In this document: in pieces, positions 37,201 through 51,108 of the stretch
How the letters are laid out: each line of letters opens with the position of its first letter
How positions within the stretch are numbered: the first letter of the stretch is position 1
Assembly (NCBI RefSeq): GCF_047495875.1
Contig: NC_092474.1
Location: 4,481,001-4,545,000, forward strand
Direction of reading: 5' to 3'
Length of the DNA stretch: 64,000 bases
Source of the DNA: Pithys albifrons albifrons
Taxonomy: Eukaryota; Chordata; Aves; Passeriformes; Thamnophilidae
Made by a program: the position numbers and the translations under genes
Notes under the pieces: model-generated
The model's database searches: none
What the model was told of the DNA's origin: nothing
The model's input: only the letters and a program-made list of their open reading frames with translations

Positions 37201-40200
37201 CAGAAAAGGGCAAGGAGCAAAGAGAGAAGCTCATTGAGTTGAGCCACATAACATGCTACAGATGTTGCTGAAATGCTTCGTAGAAGAGGAGGTGCAGCCC
37301 TTTATTTCCCCCTCTGTCACCTATGAAAAACTGTGTGGTTGGGAATGGTACTCCTGGCTCCTTAGAACAGGTTAAAAATGTGGAAAGGTCGTAAGAAAAC
37401 ATGGAAAGGAAAGTAAAAGACTGTCCCCTTTGAAAAATGTTGAACAGCTGAGGACTAACACTGAAATATTTTGTAGTGGGTTTTTTTATGATGGGAGCAA
37501 GGTGTAAATCCAAGTTTACCTGCCACATACTTGCTGTATCTGCTTCTTTTTTTCAGCCTTTTACTCCTAAATTTTAACAACTTGGTAGGTCAGGTGCTTT
37601 CAGGTGCCTCTGCAGCAACAATGAATTCAACCTCAAATGAAAGCGACCACACTGTCCCTATCAGGGCCAAAATGAATGAAATACCATTGGGAATATTGAG
37701 TGTGAAGAATTGTCTGTGGTCATAACCAGCAATTGGAAAAATTGTTCTTTTGCTGTTCATTGAGGGGTTTACTTGTTGTTGTCACAGCCTGGACAAGTAA
37801 CCACCTTTAGTTTCCAAGTATCAAACCAGAGACTTTGAGGGTCCAATAACCTTCCTCAGCTAAGTGAGGATTCACCACAACTCCCCTTTAAGAGAGATTT
37901 CATTCCTGTATGGATTGAAGGGAAGAGCCTGTAAGGGGTCTTAACCCCATGGACCATCTCTAGCCTTTAATCTGCCCACAGAACCACTTGCTCCTCTCTC
38001 AAATAAGATCAGGTCTGAGTCTCCCAATGCCCTTGGCAGTGGAACACAGGGAATATAAGGCACTGCTCCAGCTGCCATGGCTGGAAGCCCATCCTGAGGT
38101 TCTGGCTCTCCTGGCAGAATCAGTGCCATGCACTGCTCTTCTAAATTCTGGGCAGAGCCACAGGCAGGACCGAGGTGCTCCACAAATGCCAGAGACAGCA
38201 GAACAGGCACTTCTCCAATCCTATTTCACTAAAAGGAAAGGTTATTACAGCCCAGGGTATTTCAGGAGTACAGGGGTATTTAAGGAGATAGGAAAGGAAG
38301 TGGAGGGCAAAGGGAGAGAGCAGGTATGGGAGTACTTTTTTTCTTCAGGTACCTTTTAAAAAGGGGGAAAAGGGAGAAGATTGACTCAATTTAAGTTTAG
38401 CAAAGTGGCACACTGCTCCTGTGATAGCCAAGGCTGTTATTTCAGTGCCTACACTGGGAGATCAGGAGCAGAATAATTGCCTCTACGTGTCATACATCTC
38501 TTGGTCTGCCAAGCAGGAAACAGAATCCTCAGAGCGTTTATCCCCAAGGGAAGATATGAATAAAAACCCAAGTGCAGTTTGGCTCTGCTTCCTTTAGCAT
38601 TTTGTTTCAGACTCCTTCCTGCACCAGCAAGTGTCACTATGGTCCTTGCTATACAGCAGCAGAGATGAGAATGTGAGCTTTGGAAGAGGAAAGGGGGAGG
38701 AAAACCCTTGTGATGATTAGGAGTGTGGCTTTGCCACACCTCTGTCTAGAATCAGTGACCCTGAGTTCCAACCTCCCTGTGTTTTCATTGGCAAAGTGAC
38801 CTGGAATTATTTGTTAAATCTTTCACTCTGGAAACATTTTAATGGCAGGATCATGTGAAAAAATCTAATTGTTTTTCTTTCTTGTGGGGATGATTGCTGT
38901 TTGTGATAAACAGGGTGTAATTTTCAAGACAGTCTATTTGCTAAACTGTGTTTTTAATTTTAACTTAAAGTCAGATTTTCATATTTGGGAGTGGAAGTTT
39001 GTTGGGGTATATTGTTACTTCTCTAGATAAAAAAAAATGAAATATTTATTAATTTAGAAAAAGGAGTGAAATGAAATCTGTGTCTGTAATTCTATTTCTC
39101 CTCTGCTTTTCCAATTTTGTTGAATATTTTGGCAACCTTTCCAATATATTTAATATTAGATGGGGAAGTGTGAAAATGGAAATGCATTGGGGAAATGGAA
39201 AAACACCAACATTCCCATTACTGAAACAAAACTAAATTATTATGACAAATATTATCATGAATATGGAAAGGAAGAGAGATTGTGTTTTCTTCTCCAGTTG
39301 CCTAGCCACAATTCCATGTTCCACACAAAGGAAATTCAGTTGCACAGTGAAATGTTAAGCTCTTAAACAAATTTTATCTTCAGGAGACCTACAACTCATA
39401 AAGATGTTAATATACATTTCTTCCTTCCTTACCTAAATATTTATTCTTAACCCTTTGTACCTGGCTGATTCAGGTCATCACAAAATCCTAGAGAGCCTAT
39501 TCGTTCCTCCACATGCAGGATTGATGCTTTGGGTGAAATTCTTGGTGTTCTGGAGTGCAGGTGGTAACTCCCATTGGATTCTCACAAGCTGGAATTCCAC
39601 ACTTTATTTCTTAATGGTACCCTGTACCTTTTTCTAAATCACCTTGAGTGTTGTACAAAGTATGGAAGGGTTGCTACAAAGGGAGGGAGGGACATCAACA
39701 GGGAGAACACCAGAAACCTGAGCTCCTTCCCACCTCTGGAATTTCCTTTGCCAAGGGTAGCCTTGACACGGGGGTGAGAGGCTTGGCTTTCAGACTGTTG
39801 GCATTCCAGGGAAATGGAAAATGGGAGCAGAACAGAAGGAATGCATCCCTTCCTCTCTTTAATTCATTCTTGCTGCAGCCATGAACTGATGCAATCTTGC
39901 CTTTGCTAAGTACCCTACAGAGGAACATTGACAACAGGAAGAATGACTGACTTCAGCGAGGAGAATTAGAATTGTTTGACCTTTCATAGTCTCTTTTCAT
40001 CAGCTCTACAGAAAAGAATATCATAGCTCAAAGCTCTTGTTCCCTCAGGTTTCTTTCACTTTAATAACATTCCTGCATGGATGTAATAAAACTCTTTTTT
40101 CATGAGCTCATTTTCCCCCTTTATTTCTACTTGCCATTCTTGGCTTCACAGATCACGATCAGGACAACAATAAAAATCTCAGATTATGCTGGAGGAGGCA

Positions 40201-41040
40201 AGATTTTTGTCTTAGCCACCAAGTTTGCCATTTCCATTGTACTCACTACAATGTGCCTCATAAAGACATCGTATCTGATTTTATAGATTCAGAAGTTCAG
40301 CTGGTGAGGTGTCTTTGGAGACACCTGGAATAATCCTCAGGATTGTCAAACCCTGCTTGTTACTCCCCTAAATTTACAAGCTTTGCTAAGCCATGGAGTG
40401 ATGGTTCTCCTGCCAAGGAAATACCTAAAGGTCAATACTGTCATTAATTTCTCCTCCATGAAAGGGTCTTGTTGTGGTATCTCTGTTTGCTAAGCAGGTT
40501 GTTATTGTCCATCTGTCAGTGGGTCACTGAAACCTGCACAAGTCAAACTCATGAAGAATGTTCCTAATAATTTATGTGATTTAAACCAGTTTCCTCTTAT
40601 AGCTAGAACAGCCTAGAACTGTCAGCTGGAGGAAAGTAAGGGAAAGGAATTTCCCTACACATTTTCAGGGAATTTCCTACACCTTTAGTAGCTGGTGGCT
40701 GTCATTTTTAGAGTGTCACAGCACTGTGGGCTGCCTGAACTGTGAGCACTGTGAGAAAACACAGGAATTAGTGACAGGAATAATTAGGTCCTCCAAAGGT
40801 TTGTGAAGGTAAGTGATCTGCAAATAAAAAAAAAATTGTCTGTGATACAATTATGAAGCCTGTATGCTTTACCAACATTTGCAAAATAAAGAAGACAAGA
40901 GTCAGCTCCTGTTCTGAAAAATCAAGCCCCAGATCAGGACTTGGGATTGTGGACATGGAAATTGCATTTCTTACCCAAGGCAATGTTTTAATGTTGCATG
41001 TCCTCCACATAACAGGGATTTTTTAAGGAGGTTCTCCTTA
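34215..41040. other. AT-rich non-coding stretch
   Basis: About 6.8 kb with no exon, RNA gene or recognised transposon. Short open frames near 36000 and 38000 (90 and 123 codons) resemble no known protein and lack splice or start support. A small imperfect tandem duplication of GGAATTTCC(C)TACAC lies at 40647-40686. Confidence 0.45.
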
Positions 41041-41104
<64 letters not shown>

Positions 41105-41125
41105 ATCTATCTGTCTGTCTATCTG

Positions 41126-41165
<40 letters not shown>
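41041..41165. repeat. (TATC)n microsatellite
   Basis: Sixteen uninterrupted TATC units occupy 41041-41104. They are followed by an interrupted part with several TGTC variants (to about 41125) and then roughly ten more units to 41165. Uninterrupted tetranucleotide arrays of this length are usually length-variable between individuals. A six-frame reading gives only repeated tetrapeptides, so there is no coding role. Confidence 0.98.
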
Positions 41166-44100
41166 GTCTGTGTGTTAGTCCATAACTTTTTTCATTTCTT
41201 TTAAATGCTCATAGTTGTCACTGCTCATGAAGGAAATTCAGGCTTTTCTTACACACCTGCTTTGTGACAGAGAGATAACAGAGCTAGATTTAAGGAAATA
41301 TTCAAAGAAGACAAGATTTTCTTTTATATGTTGCGAGAGTTAATTCAAAATAAAATTTTCTTTCTGCCCCTTTTATGAGCTTTCTGCTCTTCTACTGGAA
41401 TGGGTTGTTGTTACAAAAAGTTGTTCATGTGCAAGAAGCATAAAGAAACATGAATTTGTGGATTTTATGATCAGCTTATGGAATTAATTTACTCAGGAGG
41501 TAATGAAATTGTTTCCCTGTCCTATTAGAGACAAAACTTGCTAAAGTTAAAAGTTAACAGAGAAGATCTCAAAATATATTTGGTGTTTTAGTCTTCCCCC
41601 CTCACCTAGAGGCATCCATTTGCTCCCTGCCCTTGCAACTTTGCATAATTCAGTACTAAAGCCTGTGCTCCTGCTTTGAAAGAGAGGAGATAAATCATTA
41701 AACTCTAACCCCTGAAATTGCGGTGACTTTAATCTGCTTTCTTTTAGAGCAATTCTAAATGGAGGTGAACTGTGCTGAAGGACCTGGCCTTTCAGATTGG
41801 CCTAACTAAATGTGTTAAAAACCCAATTCAGGCAACATTGGCACTTTTCTCTCAGGAACAAGGCACAGTGTCAGTGCTTAAGGGTACAGGGTGCCTTCTG
41901 GATCACATGGCTTGTCTGACTACCCTGTTCCCAATATGACATGGTTTTCTGTGTCAAAGACTTGTTTTCCATGCTGGGTTACAGGTTAGAGAAGTGTCAG
42001 AGCATTTCTGATTTTTTCCCATAACATTTTCATAATGCATTGGCTTGTGATCTTAAAACAGCTGCAGAAAATGAAGCAGTTTTGTCACCTATTCTGTGCT
42101 CATTGAGTCGCTGCTTCATGGCTTACCTTGCCCCTCCTGGCACCCCCAGGCTCCCTGGCAGCTGTGGAGGGGGGGGAGGATGCATTTCCACCACACCACA
42201 CTCCCATGTGAAGTCTTCAGGTGAAGAAGGTAAAGAGAGAGAATTGATCCTTTCTTGCCTCAAAAAATCTGTTTATCAGGCAAGAACAAACTGGACCAAG
42301 CTGCTGCCAGGCATGTCCAGCTGCATGTGTGGCACCTGTGGATCCCTGTGCCCTGCAGGAAAGCTGCATTGCCAACATGGTTGAGATCCATGAGAGGGTA
42401 CAGCAGACAGCCACAAAGTTAGGCAACTTCTCTCCACTCTAGTCACCATTTTTCCTTTATTGCACGACTCTTTGCTTTGATTGCAGTAATTTTTCTTGTC
42501 TTCTCAGAACCCTCATGTTACAGCACCGAGGTCCAACTATTTATGGGACTGTTTGGAAGTCTTTAGATGTTTCAGAGCATAATGAAATAGTTTCCTAAAA
42601 TCTTGCTTCACAAAGGGGGACAGTTTTGACACATCTGCCTTGCACAGGGTAACATAGAGGAGGCACCAGCCCTGGGAAAAGCAAAGATGTTAATGCACTG
42701 ACACTTCCCTTTGACTCACATGTGAGCAAATGCTGCTCAGCAGAACCAAGTGAAAACCAACCCAATCCACAGGAGCCTGTAGTGCTTAAATCCTTAGTAC
42801 TCCTTAGCTGTGGTAATAAAGAAACATTGCACTAAAATTAAACAAGTATTTTTAAGAAATACAGGCATTATAGCCTTTAGAGAGTAATAGCACATGTGGT
42901 TTCATAGCTGGAACCCTTTTCACTTACAAATAGATACTTCTCAAGATGTTTTCATCATCTTTCATATATAAAGCAACATTATGCCATTTGGTCCTTAGAA
43001 ATCTCTGTAATAAACATACTAACAGCTCATTAGGCCTCAATAAACACTTCTGTATTAGATAAGAGTGACTTCATATTTTAAATAGATAAATGGGCACGGC
43101 ATGCCTGAGTGACTTGTATAAGATAAGGCATCATGTGAACTGCTTTGTGTATGTGGGGTGGCAAGCCCTCTCTTTGCAAAACTGAGGATGCTGATAGATT
43201 TTCATACCAGGAACAAGTTCTTTTTTTTTAACCCCAAACCCAAGGAGAATCAAGTAAATCTACTGTTTAACTGTCTTGGTTCCCTCTGACTAGTACTTGG
43301 AGGACTATGTCACATATAGTAAATTACTGGAAGAAGAACTATCCACCAAGGTAACAGGTGCCAAATAAAATATATTAGTCAATAAAAAAACTATTAGAAA
43401 CCAAGTCCTCTTAATGTGATTTACAGGAGGCTGAAGTTACAAAAAAGCAAATGGAAAGAAAATTACACCAGGAGTGGTAAAGAGAACCACTATTTTTGTG
43501 ATGTATATTGGAAAATAAAGGAAAAACTCTAAGGAGGTATTTGCCATGGCCTGTTAACATTCATTTCCAGAGGAAATAGTCCAGAATTTGAAAGGGTAAA
43601 CACCAGTGAGACAAGGAGATTTATTTATTGTGATCAGGGGCTCAAATATAGAGGCCGTGTTCTGATTACCTTCCCCTGCTTTCCACTGCTCTCTGTGATC
43701 AGAGGGATCTCTGGAGAGTAAGTTATTATGTGAACATGGGGATGAAGGAGAGGAAGTGTGATCAATTAATAACAGTTTTTGACAGGTCAAATTAACGATG
43801 CCTAACAGCTGACTGCTGGAGAGAAGCTGCTGCTTCTATTGGGGGAGCTAAACCTGCTATAAAGTGGTTACTTGCACAAGGGCATTGTTAAGAAAGTAGG
43901 GGTTCTTTTTGCCCCTGAGTGGCTTTGATGTTACCATCATGTCTCAGTTTGCCACCTGAGGACTGGGAAATCCCTTGGGGAATCAATGAAAAAATTAGCT
44001 AATGGTAAGTATCTTTAAAGAAGGGAAACATGATTATTATTTTCAGGACTAGCAATGAACCCAAACACAAAATGCTAATGTTGACAGAAGAGATTCCTGC

Positions 44101-47100
44101 TGCTATGAAACAAAGGCTGTTTGCACAACAGCTTAGAAGGAGGAAACCTCCCAGTGGTGATGCTGATAAAACGTGGGCATAAGTAGCATGTTAGTTTAGC
44201 TTGTGGTCTGTGGTGGATCTTAGTCCCTCAGAAATTCACACTTACTCCCCTCCAAAAAAAAAAAAAAAAAAAAAAAGAGAAGGTTGCTATGAAAAACTTT
44301 GTCTAAACAGTGTTCTGTGATTATGTGTGGAGGCTGAGGGGTGGCAGGAGGAAAGGAAATCAAAAGCCTTGTCAGGTTTAAACAGCCCACTTTGGGCAAG
44401 GCAATTCAATCCTTGCATTTGGAATTAGTGCCATGCTACTCAAGCAAGCAGATAGCAAGGTTTGCTGCAAAGGCAGGCAGCACAATATCTGTAATCTATA
44501 TCCTGAGCTGCTTTTCCATATTACATGCAATGTCATCTTATAGTGCAGCAAAGTACTGCCAGAGCTACAGCTTTGTAATTAAGTGGCTATTTTACACACA
44601 TCTGCATTACTGCAGCTGTATATCATTACATGACTGATATTTTGTATTCTGATAGCTTGAATTTATATTACAGTATTTTAGAGCCAGGTTGGTGTTAGTA
44701 TATTAGGGGTTTGGAGGTAAAAATTGTTGTTGTGCACATTTCCCTAAAAATCTGCTAAACCTCATCAGTTTATCTTTGAGAAGAGCTGTCACCTGGCCCG
44801 GGGACACACACAGTTTCTATTGAAATATATGGATAATGGAACAATACTTCATCTGGGATATGGTGTTTTCTCTCCAGGCTGCTGCCTTAGCTGGGTTTTC
44901 ACAGTGTCCTGTAACATGAGAGACAAATCCCAGAATAAAAATGCAGTTACTGAATAGATATGGGGGGTGGGATGAGAGGTGATTTTACCACCATCCCTCT
45001 GATTAGTGTCACATAAATAAACCTAAAACCTTCCTCTCCCCTGTAGTAAACTTACATCTTTACTTGAGCTTTTAGTCATGCTGGTGTCCTTATTGTGTCT
45101 GTTTTGGCCAGAAATTTCATCCTGGATCTGAGAAAGTTAAAATTGTGCTGAGTCAGGTGAAAGGTGCAGATTTAGTGAAATCTCTGCATCTTGCTCTAAC
45201 AATACTATATTGTACTGTAGTATTTGATGCTTGGAGTTTTTGACTCCATTATCCATTCTGAAAATGCATTAATGGATTTTACCTCACCAAAAGAAGAGTC
45301 TGTGACTGCTAGTAGTGAAATCTGCAGACTACTTCTATCTTCTCTTCTTCAGGAGAAGGTAGCCAAGTGTACAAGAGACAGGTTGTACCTGAACTGGAAG
45401 AGGTTGTACCCATTAGGATGTTTTTGCTATGAAACTAAATGATTAATTTAAAAGTCTGACAAGAAAAATGGGTATAATATCTGAAATATTCTTAGACCAA
45501 AATGTCTTGGGAAACCAATTTTGAAAAGTGGAATAATTTGCCTCCTGGAAAGTTCAATTAAAGTCATAACATTTAACATCATCAACTGCTTATTCCCTAT
45601 AGTTCAAATTTCATATATTGCACCATTTGCAAAGTTGTGTCTCCTGATATAGTGGGTAAACAAAATGCAAAATATTTTCTGAAGCTTGAAATGATGTTAA
45701 AATTACACGTAAAAGGAGCAAAAGACTTTTGCCAGATAATTTTTTTAGCTGGTCACAAATCCCAGTAGAGGAGGCAGAACTGAATACCAAAATATCATTT
45801 AATTTCATGGAAACATTTGCTTAAACTTGTCTCAACTTTATTTGAAGGATTTCCTAGTGCTGTATCATCCCAAAGGAGAGGAGGGTTAGTTTTGTGAATA
45901 AATCTGCAAACCCAGTTTGAGAAATGGGAAATTGATACCTAGTTCTTCCTGAAGTACAGTTTTCTTGCCCTGAAAAGCCATGCAGAACTGATATTTGTAA
46001 TAATTCAGCTTGGAAAGAACTTTTGGAAAACCCTGAACTGCTACAGGCAGGGATTCAACAGAGAGTGTCTGTATGTCTGTAAATAATTTGGGTGTCCAGG
46101 GTGCAAAGTCCCTGTGAGTGACTCTAATCCTGAAGAACAGTCAGGATGAAGCACAGGAGTGTGGGGAGCACTGGGAAAATTCAAGATGCTGCAGAGCAGA
46201 TAAGGAATAAAATAAAAGAAATCATGTGGCAGGGCAATGGTTTTGCCATTGATGGAATAAAGTATTTATGTACCTGGTAAAACAAACACATTGCACAAAG
46301 CATGGAGTGTTGAACTCCTTGTCTCAAACTGTCCCATTGATGGGAGAATTACCCCTGGACTGTGTAAAGCACTATTGCCTTGGGTTTCATACAGGGGTAG
46401 TAGTTTTCATGTATTTGAGGAAGCAAATGAATCTTGAAAGGACATTTGGGCACCTTAGGAATGATAAAACTATCAGGACTATCAGGACAGTTTGAAGTTC
46501 AGTCTGGCTCTTCTCAAAACCAGCGTGGGGCAGGTCCTCATCTGCTTGAAAGTGAATCAAAGAGGTTCTACAAAATGATTGTCAGCAAAGCATCTGACTT
46601 GCCTCTCATTGTTTATCTGACCTGGAGCCACAAAGTGGTTGTATAAACACATGGGACAAAGTATAATATTTGCAAATAACCCCTGGGAGTTCTGTGTTGG
46701 CAATTCTGGCGATTTATTGACTGCTGCTCTGCAGCAACCACCCTCACCTCCAGCTTTGAGAGACTCCTTTCATCTTCAGATAGAAGAAAGTGTGCTACAG
46801 CAAGTGTTTATACACTGCTGGCATTTGCCATTAGAAATGATAAAAGGAGGAATGAAAAATACCATGGTGTGTTATTGAAGTCACTGCCAGTGTTTGGCCA
46901 GATGAGAAATGGGGTAGGAGCTCTGCTTGACCAGGAGGAATCAAATTTCCTTGGACTGTTACTGTCAGAGGATGTCCAGTGGAAGCATTTCCATTCGTTT
47001 TGCTCTGTGCTGATGTTCTGTTTCTGCTCTGTGTCACTGCAGTCTGTGGGTTATTCTTGGTTCTCACACTCCAGAGAGTTGTCTTTATGAGGTCTTGCAC

Positions 47101-47160
47101 TTTATAAATAGGCTGGTTACCTCAGCCTTCTCATTGCCAAGTGTGGCATAAACCTTCTGG
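41166..47160. other. AT-rich non-coding stretch
   Basis: About 6 kb in which nothing gene-like could be supported. The A23 run at 44254-44276 is listed separately. Open frames at 42040-42384 and 44341-44637 (114 and 98 codons) are unrecognised and lack supporting signals. Confidence 0.45.
44254..44276 (+). repeat. A23 homopolymer run
   Basis: Twenty-three consecutive adenines follow a CTCCCCTCC stretch. A run this long may be the tail of an inserted retrocopy, but I recognise no retrocopy body upstream and see no clear target-site duplication. Simple slippage is the safer reading. Confidence 0.9.
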
Positions 47161-47163
47161 ATG

Positions 47164-47232
47164 TCACAGAGTCACAGAATATTCTGAGTTGGAAGGGACC
47201 CACAAGGATCATGTCACTGCCAGCAGTGCAGC
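47164..47232 (-). mobile_element. CR1 3'-end fragment
   Basis: TCACAGAGTCACAGAATATT followed by CTGAGTTGGAAGGGACCCAC and AAGGATCATGT is the reverse complement of a CR1 3' end. It is the same type as 10233-10292 and only about 70 bases are kept. Confidence 0.8.
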
Positions 47233-47276
47233 ATTAGGTAGTTTACACCTGAAAATACAGCAGGATCCCACAAAGT

Positions 47277-47693
47277 ATGAAGCTGCCAGTGGTATGTGGT
47301 GCTTTGAGCAGTAATCCAAACATTATATTGATGTACAGGTGCAAGAGAGATCTGGAAGGAAATAGAACTCCATGGCAAAAATTGGTCTTTAACTGCCCTG
47401 TGTTACATTATGAAAATTCCAGCCTTGCAGCCAAATTGGATACAATTCAAGGAGAGTCTAAACGAGCCAGCTCTCTGTTGGTGCTGGCTGAGAAAACTAC
47501 TGAGGTATTATCTGTATGGGCAGTACAGCAAGAACAAAGGAAAATAAAAACTGCATTTGCAAGCTGTGATAGCCTTGGTGGTGTGGGACAACATTGCCTT
47601 GCAGCAAAACCCCATAAAAACAATCACCTTAAAATGATTAACTTTCAAAATAAAGGAAGATCCTTTAGAGTGTGCCAAAGGACATTATTCTGA
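47277..47693 (+). other. Open reading frame of 138 codons, unrecognised
   Basis: This is the longest ATG-started frame in the AT-rich part of the window that is not antisense or sense to CR1. It begins MKLPVVCGALSSNPN and ends at TGA by 47693. No domain, signal peptide, zinc-binding pattern or retroviral motif is visible, and a chance frame of this size is not surprising in 64 kb read in six frames. It begins about 45 bases right of a CR1 fragment. I do not call it a gene; it is listed so it can be tested. Confidence 0.1.
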
Positions 47694-50600
47694 GGGAATT
47701 GAAGGGATCGATTTGCCCCTTTGAAAACTTTTTCATTGCGTGGCGAAGAAAAATGAACTATGGATGGTTTTTAATTCACCGTGGCTTTAGTGGAAGGTGA
47801 GTGAATCTTACAGCTGCATTCCCAGTTTTAGAAAAGCAAAAGTGAGGTATTGATGTCCTAGAGGTATCCAGCTGGAATGACTGCAGGGTTTGGGAGCTGT
47901 AAACCATGCAGGCTGTAGATAGTGAGTCTTCTTCCGTGTCTTCTGCTGATTCCCAGGTTTGCTTGCCATTCCCAAGGTATTTCTATTGAAAGAGAAAAGC
48001 ATTCCACACTGCCTAATAAGAACATTATGAGACTTAAACAGTATTCATGAACATGTTGTGAGGATTATCTACGTTTTAAAACTCCATTAGAAAAAAATCT
48101 ACATGTGAATTGCTAAGTAATATAAATCCGTTTAACTGAACTGTAGACTAATGTGATATATTTAGCATTTACAATGGTCTTCAATAGGAAAATACATAAA
48201 ATAATTTAAAGCAATATTTATTTTCCAGTTCCATTTGTGAAACAAATACAGGGTACACTATATTTTTATTTCTGACTAAATTGAGATGTATGGTTTTGAA
48301 AGGAATTAAAAATTTTGGGCAAGTGTTTCAGACCTTTGGGAATTCCTAATAGCAATTAATGAATTAAGATGACAAGGAATTAAGCAGGTTATCCAGATTA
48401 GGTATTTCATTACTATAAAAGCTTCTTTCAACCCTAAAATGATTTACTAACCTGTTTGCATGGCAAGCTGCTGATTCTTTCTCTGTCAGTCTGTTTTAGC
48501 AATGTCATCACATGTTATAAAAGCCTGGGTGGAAGGTGAGTCACTTCAACTCAGAATGTCTGATGGATAGGAGCATTAATAATGGAACTCTTGCAGTACT
48601 ACACACAAAACTAGAAGGTTTTATGGTGCTCTCCCTCCCTGCCCACTGACCTGTCCTGTGCACTGAGCTTCCCATGAGAATGGAGTTCACATCTGGCTGG
48701 AGAGGGAAGGTACTTGAGTTCCATCTGAATTGCTACTGGCAGTGCTGTAAATGCACCACTGGATGATTCTTTTCTAGTTTCTAGAGGACAGTGAGGTACC
48801 TGCTACTCTCCAGGAGAGCAGACACCACAGATATCCTACTGTAATTCCCACTGACAGAGCAGAGTATGTGCTTTAAAGGAGTCTCTATAGCACATTGAGG
48901 AGCTAAGAATGAGCATGATTGATGTTAATTTTCTGTTGTTTGGCTTTTAAGTTGTTCTTTTACCCGACTTGCATTCTGCAGCAATATTGCATTGTGTATC
49001 CCCACAAAATAGTACAAAATAAACTTGTGGTCCAAGCACATGAGATCAGCTTTCAAACCATCTGGAAACAGGAATAAGTGGTTCTGACCCAGTGACCTTT
49101 GTGTTATTTGGTCATGCAGAAACAACCCCTTCCACCTCCCACTGACACCCCAAAAATGATGCAGCCTCAGAGCTCAGTGAGTGGCTCTCTTCCCATTCCT
49201 ATTTTGCAGCAGCCTATCTGACCATGCTGGACAGTTCCTAACCCAACTGCTCCAGAGGTGAAAGCATTTTACAGTGACATTTATAAAAGTCTGGTAAAAA
49301 TTACTATTTGGTGCATCTACAGTACATAACAACTTCAGTAAATCCTGACAACCACTTAGCAGGGATTATTCAGAACTACTCAAAATCAGATTCCATTGCC
49401 ATCTGTTCTCTGCACAAAAGGAACTGAGATGACTCAGGTAAATACTACAGTGTGCATAGAGCTGCTTGGAACTCTGCTCAGTTTACTGGGTTACCTGAAC
49501 TGGTATCTGAGAGGTGTCCCAGAGCTGTCAGGAGCTGATATTGCAATCAATGCTAAATGTTTTCACTCTTACTACATACTGCCTTTATGGCAGATTGGAT
49601 CCCAACATTCATAAAACATGGTATCTAAGTGCAGGAATTAATTCAGTGCAAGAGCTATTTGAAGATGGCAATTAGTCACTCTTACCTTCAGCTGAAAAGA
49701 TTCAACTCAATTTCCTATTGATAGAGTGCTGCCAGGAATGCCAGATCAATAATGCAAGGGGATTATAACAAAGGGCCCAGTGCTTAATAAACACAAACAT
49801 CATCGTGGGGTTTGTTAGAATCCCCTTTTTGGCCTTGGTCTGAGATGTGACATCCTGTTTGTGCACAGTGAGAGGCAGGACAGGCTGTGCTGCTGCAGAC
49901 ATCAGAGATGGCTGTTTTCAGGTTGCTGCCATGGGGAGGAAAGACTTGATTCAGATCACCCAGAAACAATCTCTAGTTTCCAGTGCACCTCAGTTAGTTT
50001 AGGGGCTATAAAAAGCTGGATATTTAAACTGAACATGAAGTAAATGTTATCATTCTCATCCCATATCTGTAACTAGATGGTATCCAGGCATTACAGAGTG
50101 CCTAAGAGGGGGAAATTCTGATTTTTTCCAACAGGAAGGTTGTTCCATGTTGGGGGCCATATATAACCCTGGTTCTAGACTGGGCTATGCAACACATTTA
50201 CTAAATTGCTGTGGACAATTCAGCTAATTCTCTAAGCATGAAATGCTCATCAATAGAATCAGGATGATTATATTTCTGCATTTTAACAAGGATAATTGTG
50301 CTGAAATTGGAAATGCAAGTATGCCTGAACAGATAACTGTAATTGTCTGCCAGCTGAGGTGGCTTGGAGGTTATACAGTCTGTCCCAAAAGAGTTGGTAG
50401 GGGCAGCATCCCAGCCACAGGTCTGCAGGGAGAACAATTCCTTGGAAAAGGAGGTAAAAATTCTGGAATAATATATATAATTTAATTAAAATTTGAGATA
50501 TGTTCCCTTTTGGCTTTGCATCTTTGGATTTAAGTCTCTTTGCAATGTCTGTTTAAAAATTCTATTTTGCCCCAGATTCCAGAGCACTGAGTACACCACC

Positions 50601-51108
50601 ATAGGTCTTAATAGCCCTGAGCAGCCTCACCTGGAATCTTTCCTATCACACTGCAATAAAACAGCTGTTATCTAAGGTGACATTATAAGTGTTACAAAGG
50701 TGCTTAGTGATGTATATGCATGTGATGTATGTACATAACTCCATTAGCACTAATGGGAGTTAATGGGTATGGCCTACTAGAAGAGAAGAGGCTATTTCTC
50801 TAAGTGTCAGAGACTAATAAAAATGACATTTCAATTTGGATGTCCAACCTTCAATTTAGGCAGAAAGTGCTTCAGATGAATTTTTGACAGCTACAGTGCC
50901 ATAATTAACTTGAGGCTCAAATGGAATAGTTTATTCTACTTCAATTGCTTATTCACATGATTTAAGACCTCTCTTCCCTTCTGTAACTTTAGGGGAACAT
51001 ATTCACTTGCATTTAGTTGTTTTGTTCTGTATTATAAAATACTCTGTATTACAAAGGTTTGATTCTCTTAATGTGCATATATACCAATATATATACCCAG
51101 CACAGGGT
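47694..51108. other. AT-rich non-coding stretch
   Basis: About 3.4 kb without a supportable gene. The phrase GTGGAAGGTGAGT occurs twice, near 47790 and 48529, and would make good splice donors, but no matching acceptor and open exon is convincing. A near-perfect small hairpin (arms 50737-50747 and 50750-50761, one bulged G) and an AT run near 50467-50490 are the only structure seen. Confidence 0.4.

Noticed and set aside
41041..41165. Repeat array as a CRISPR-like or satellite element
   Set aside because: It is a 4-base microsatellite with no spacers.
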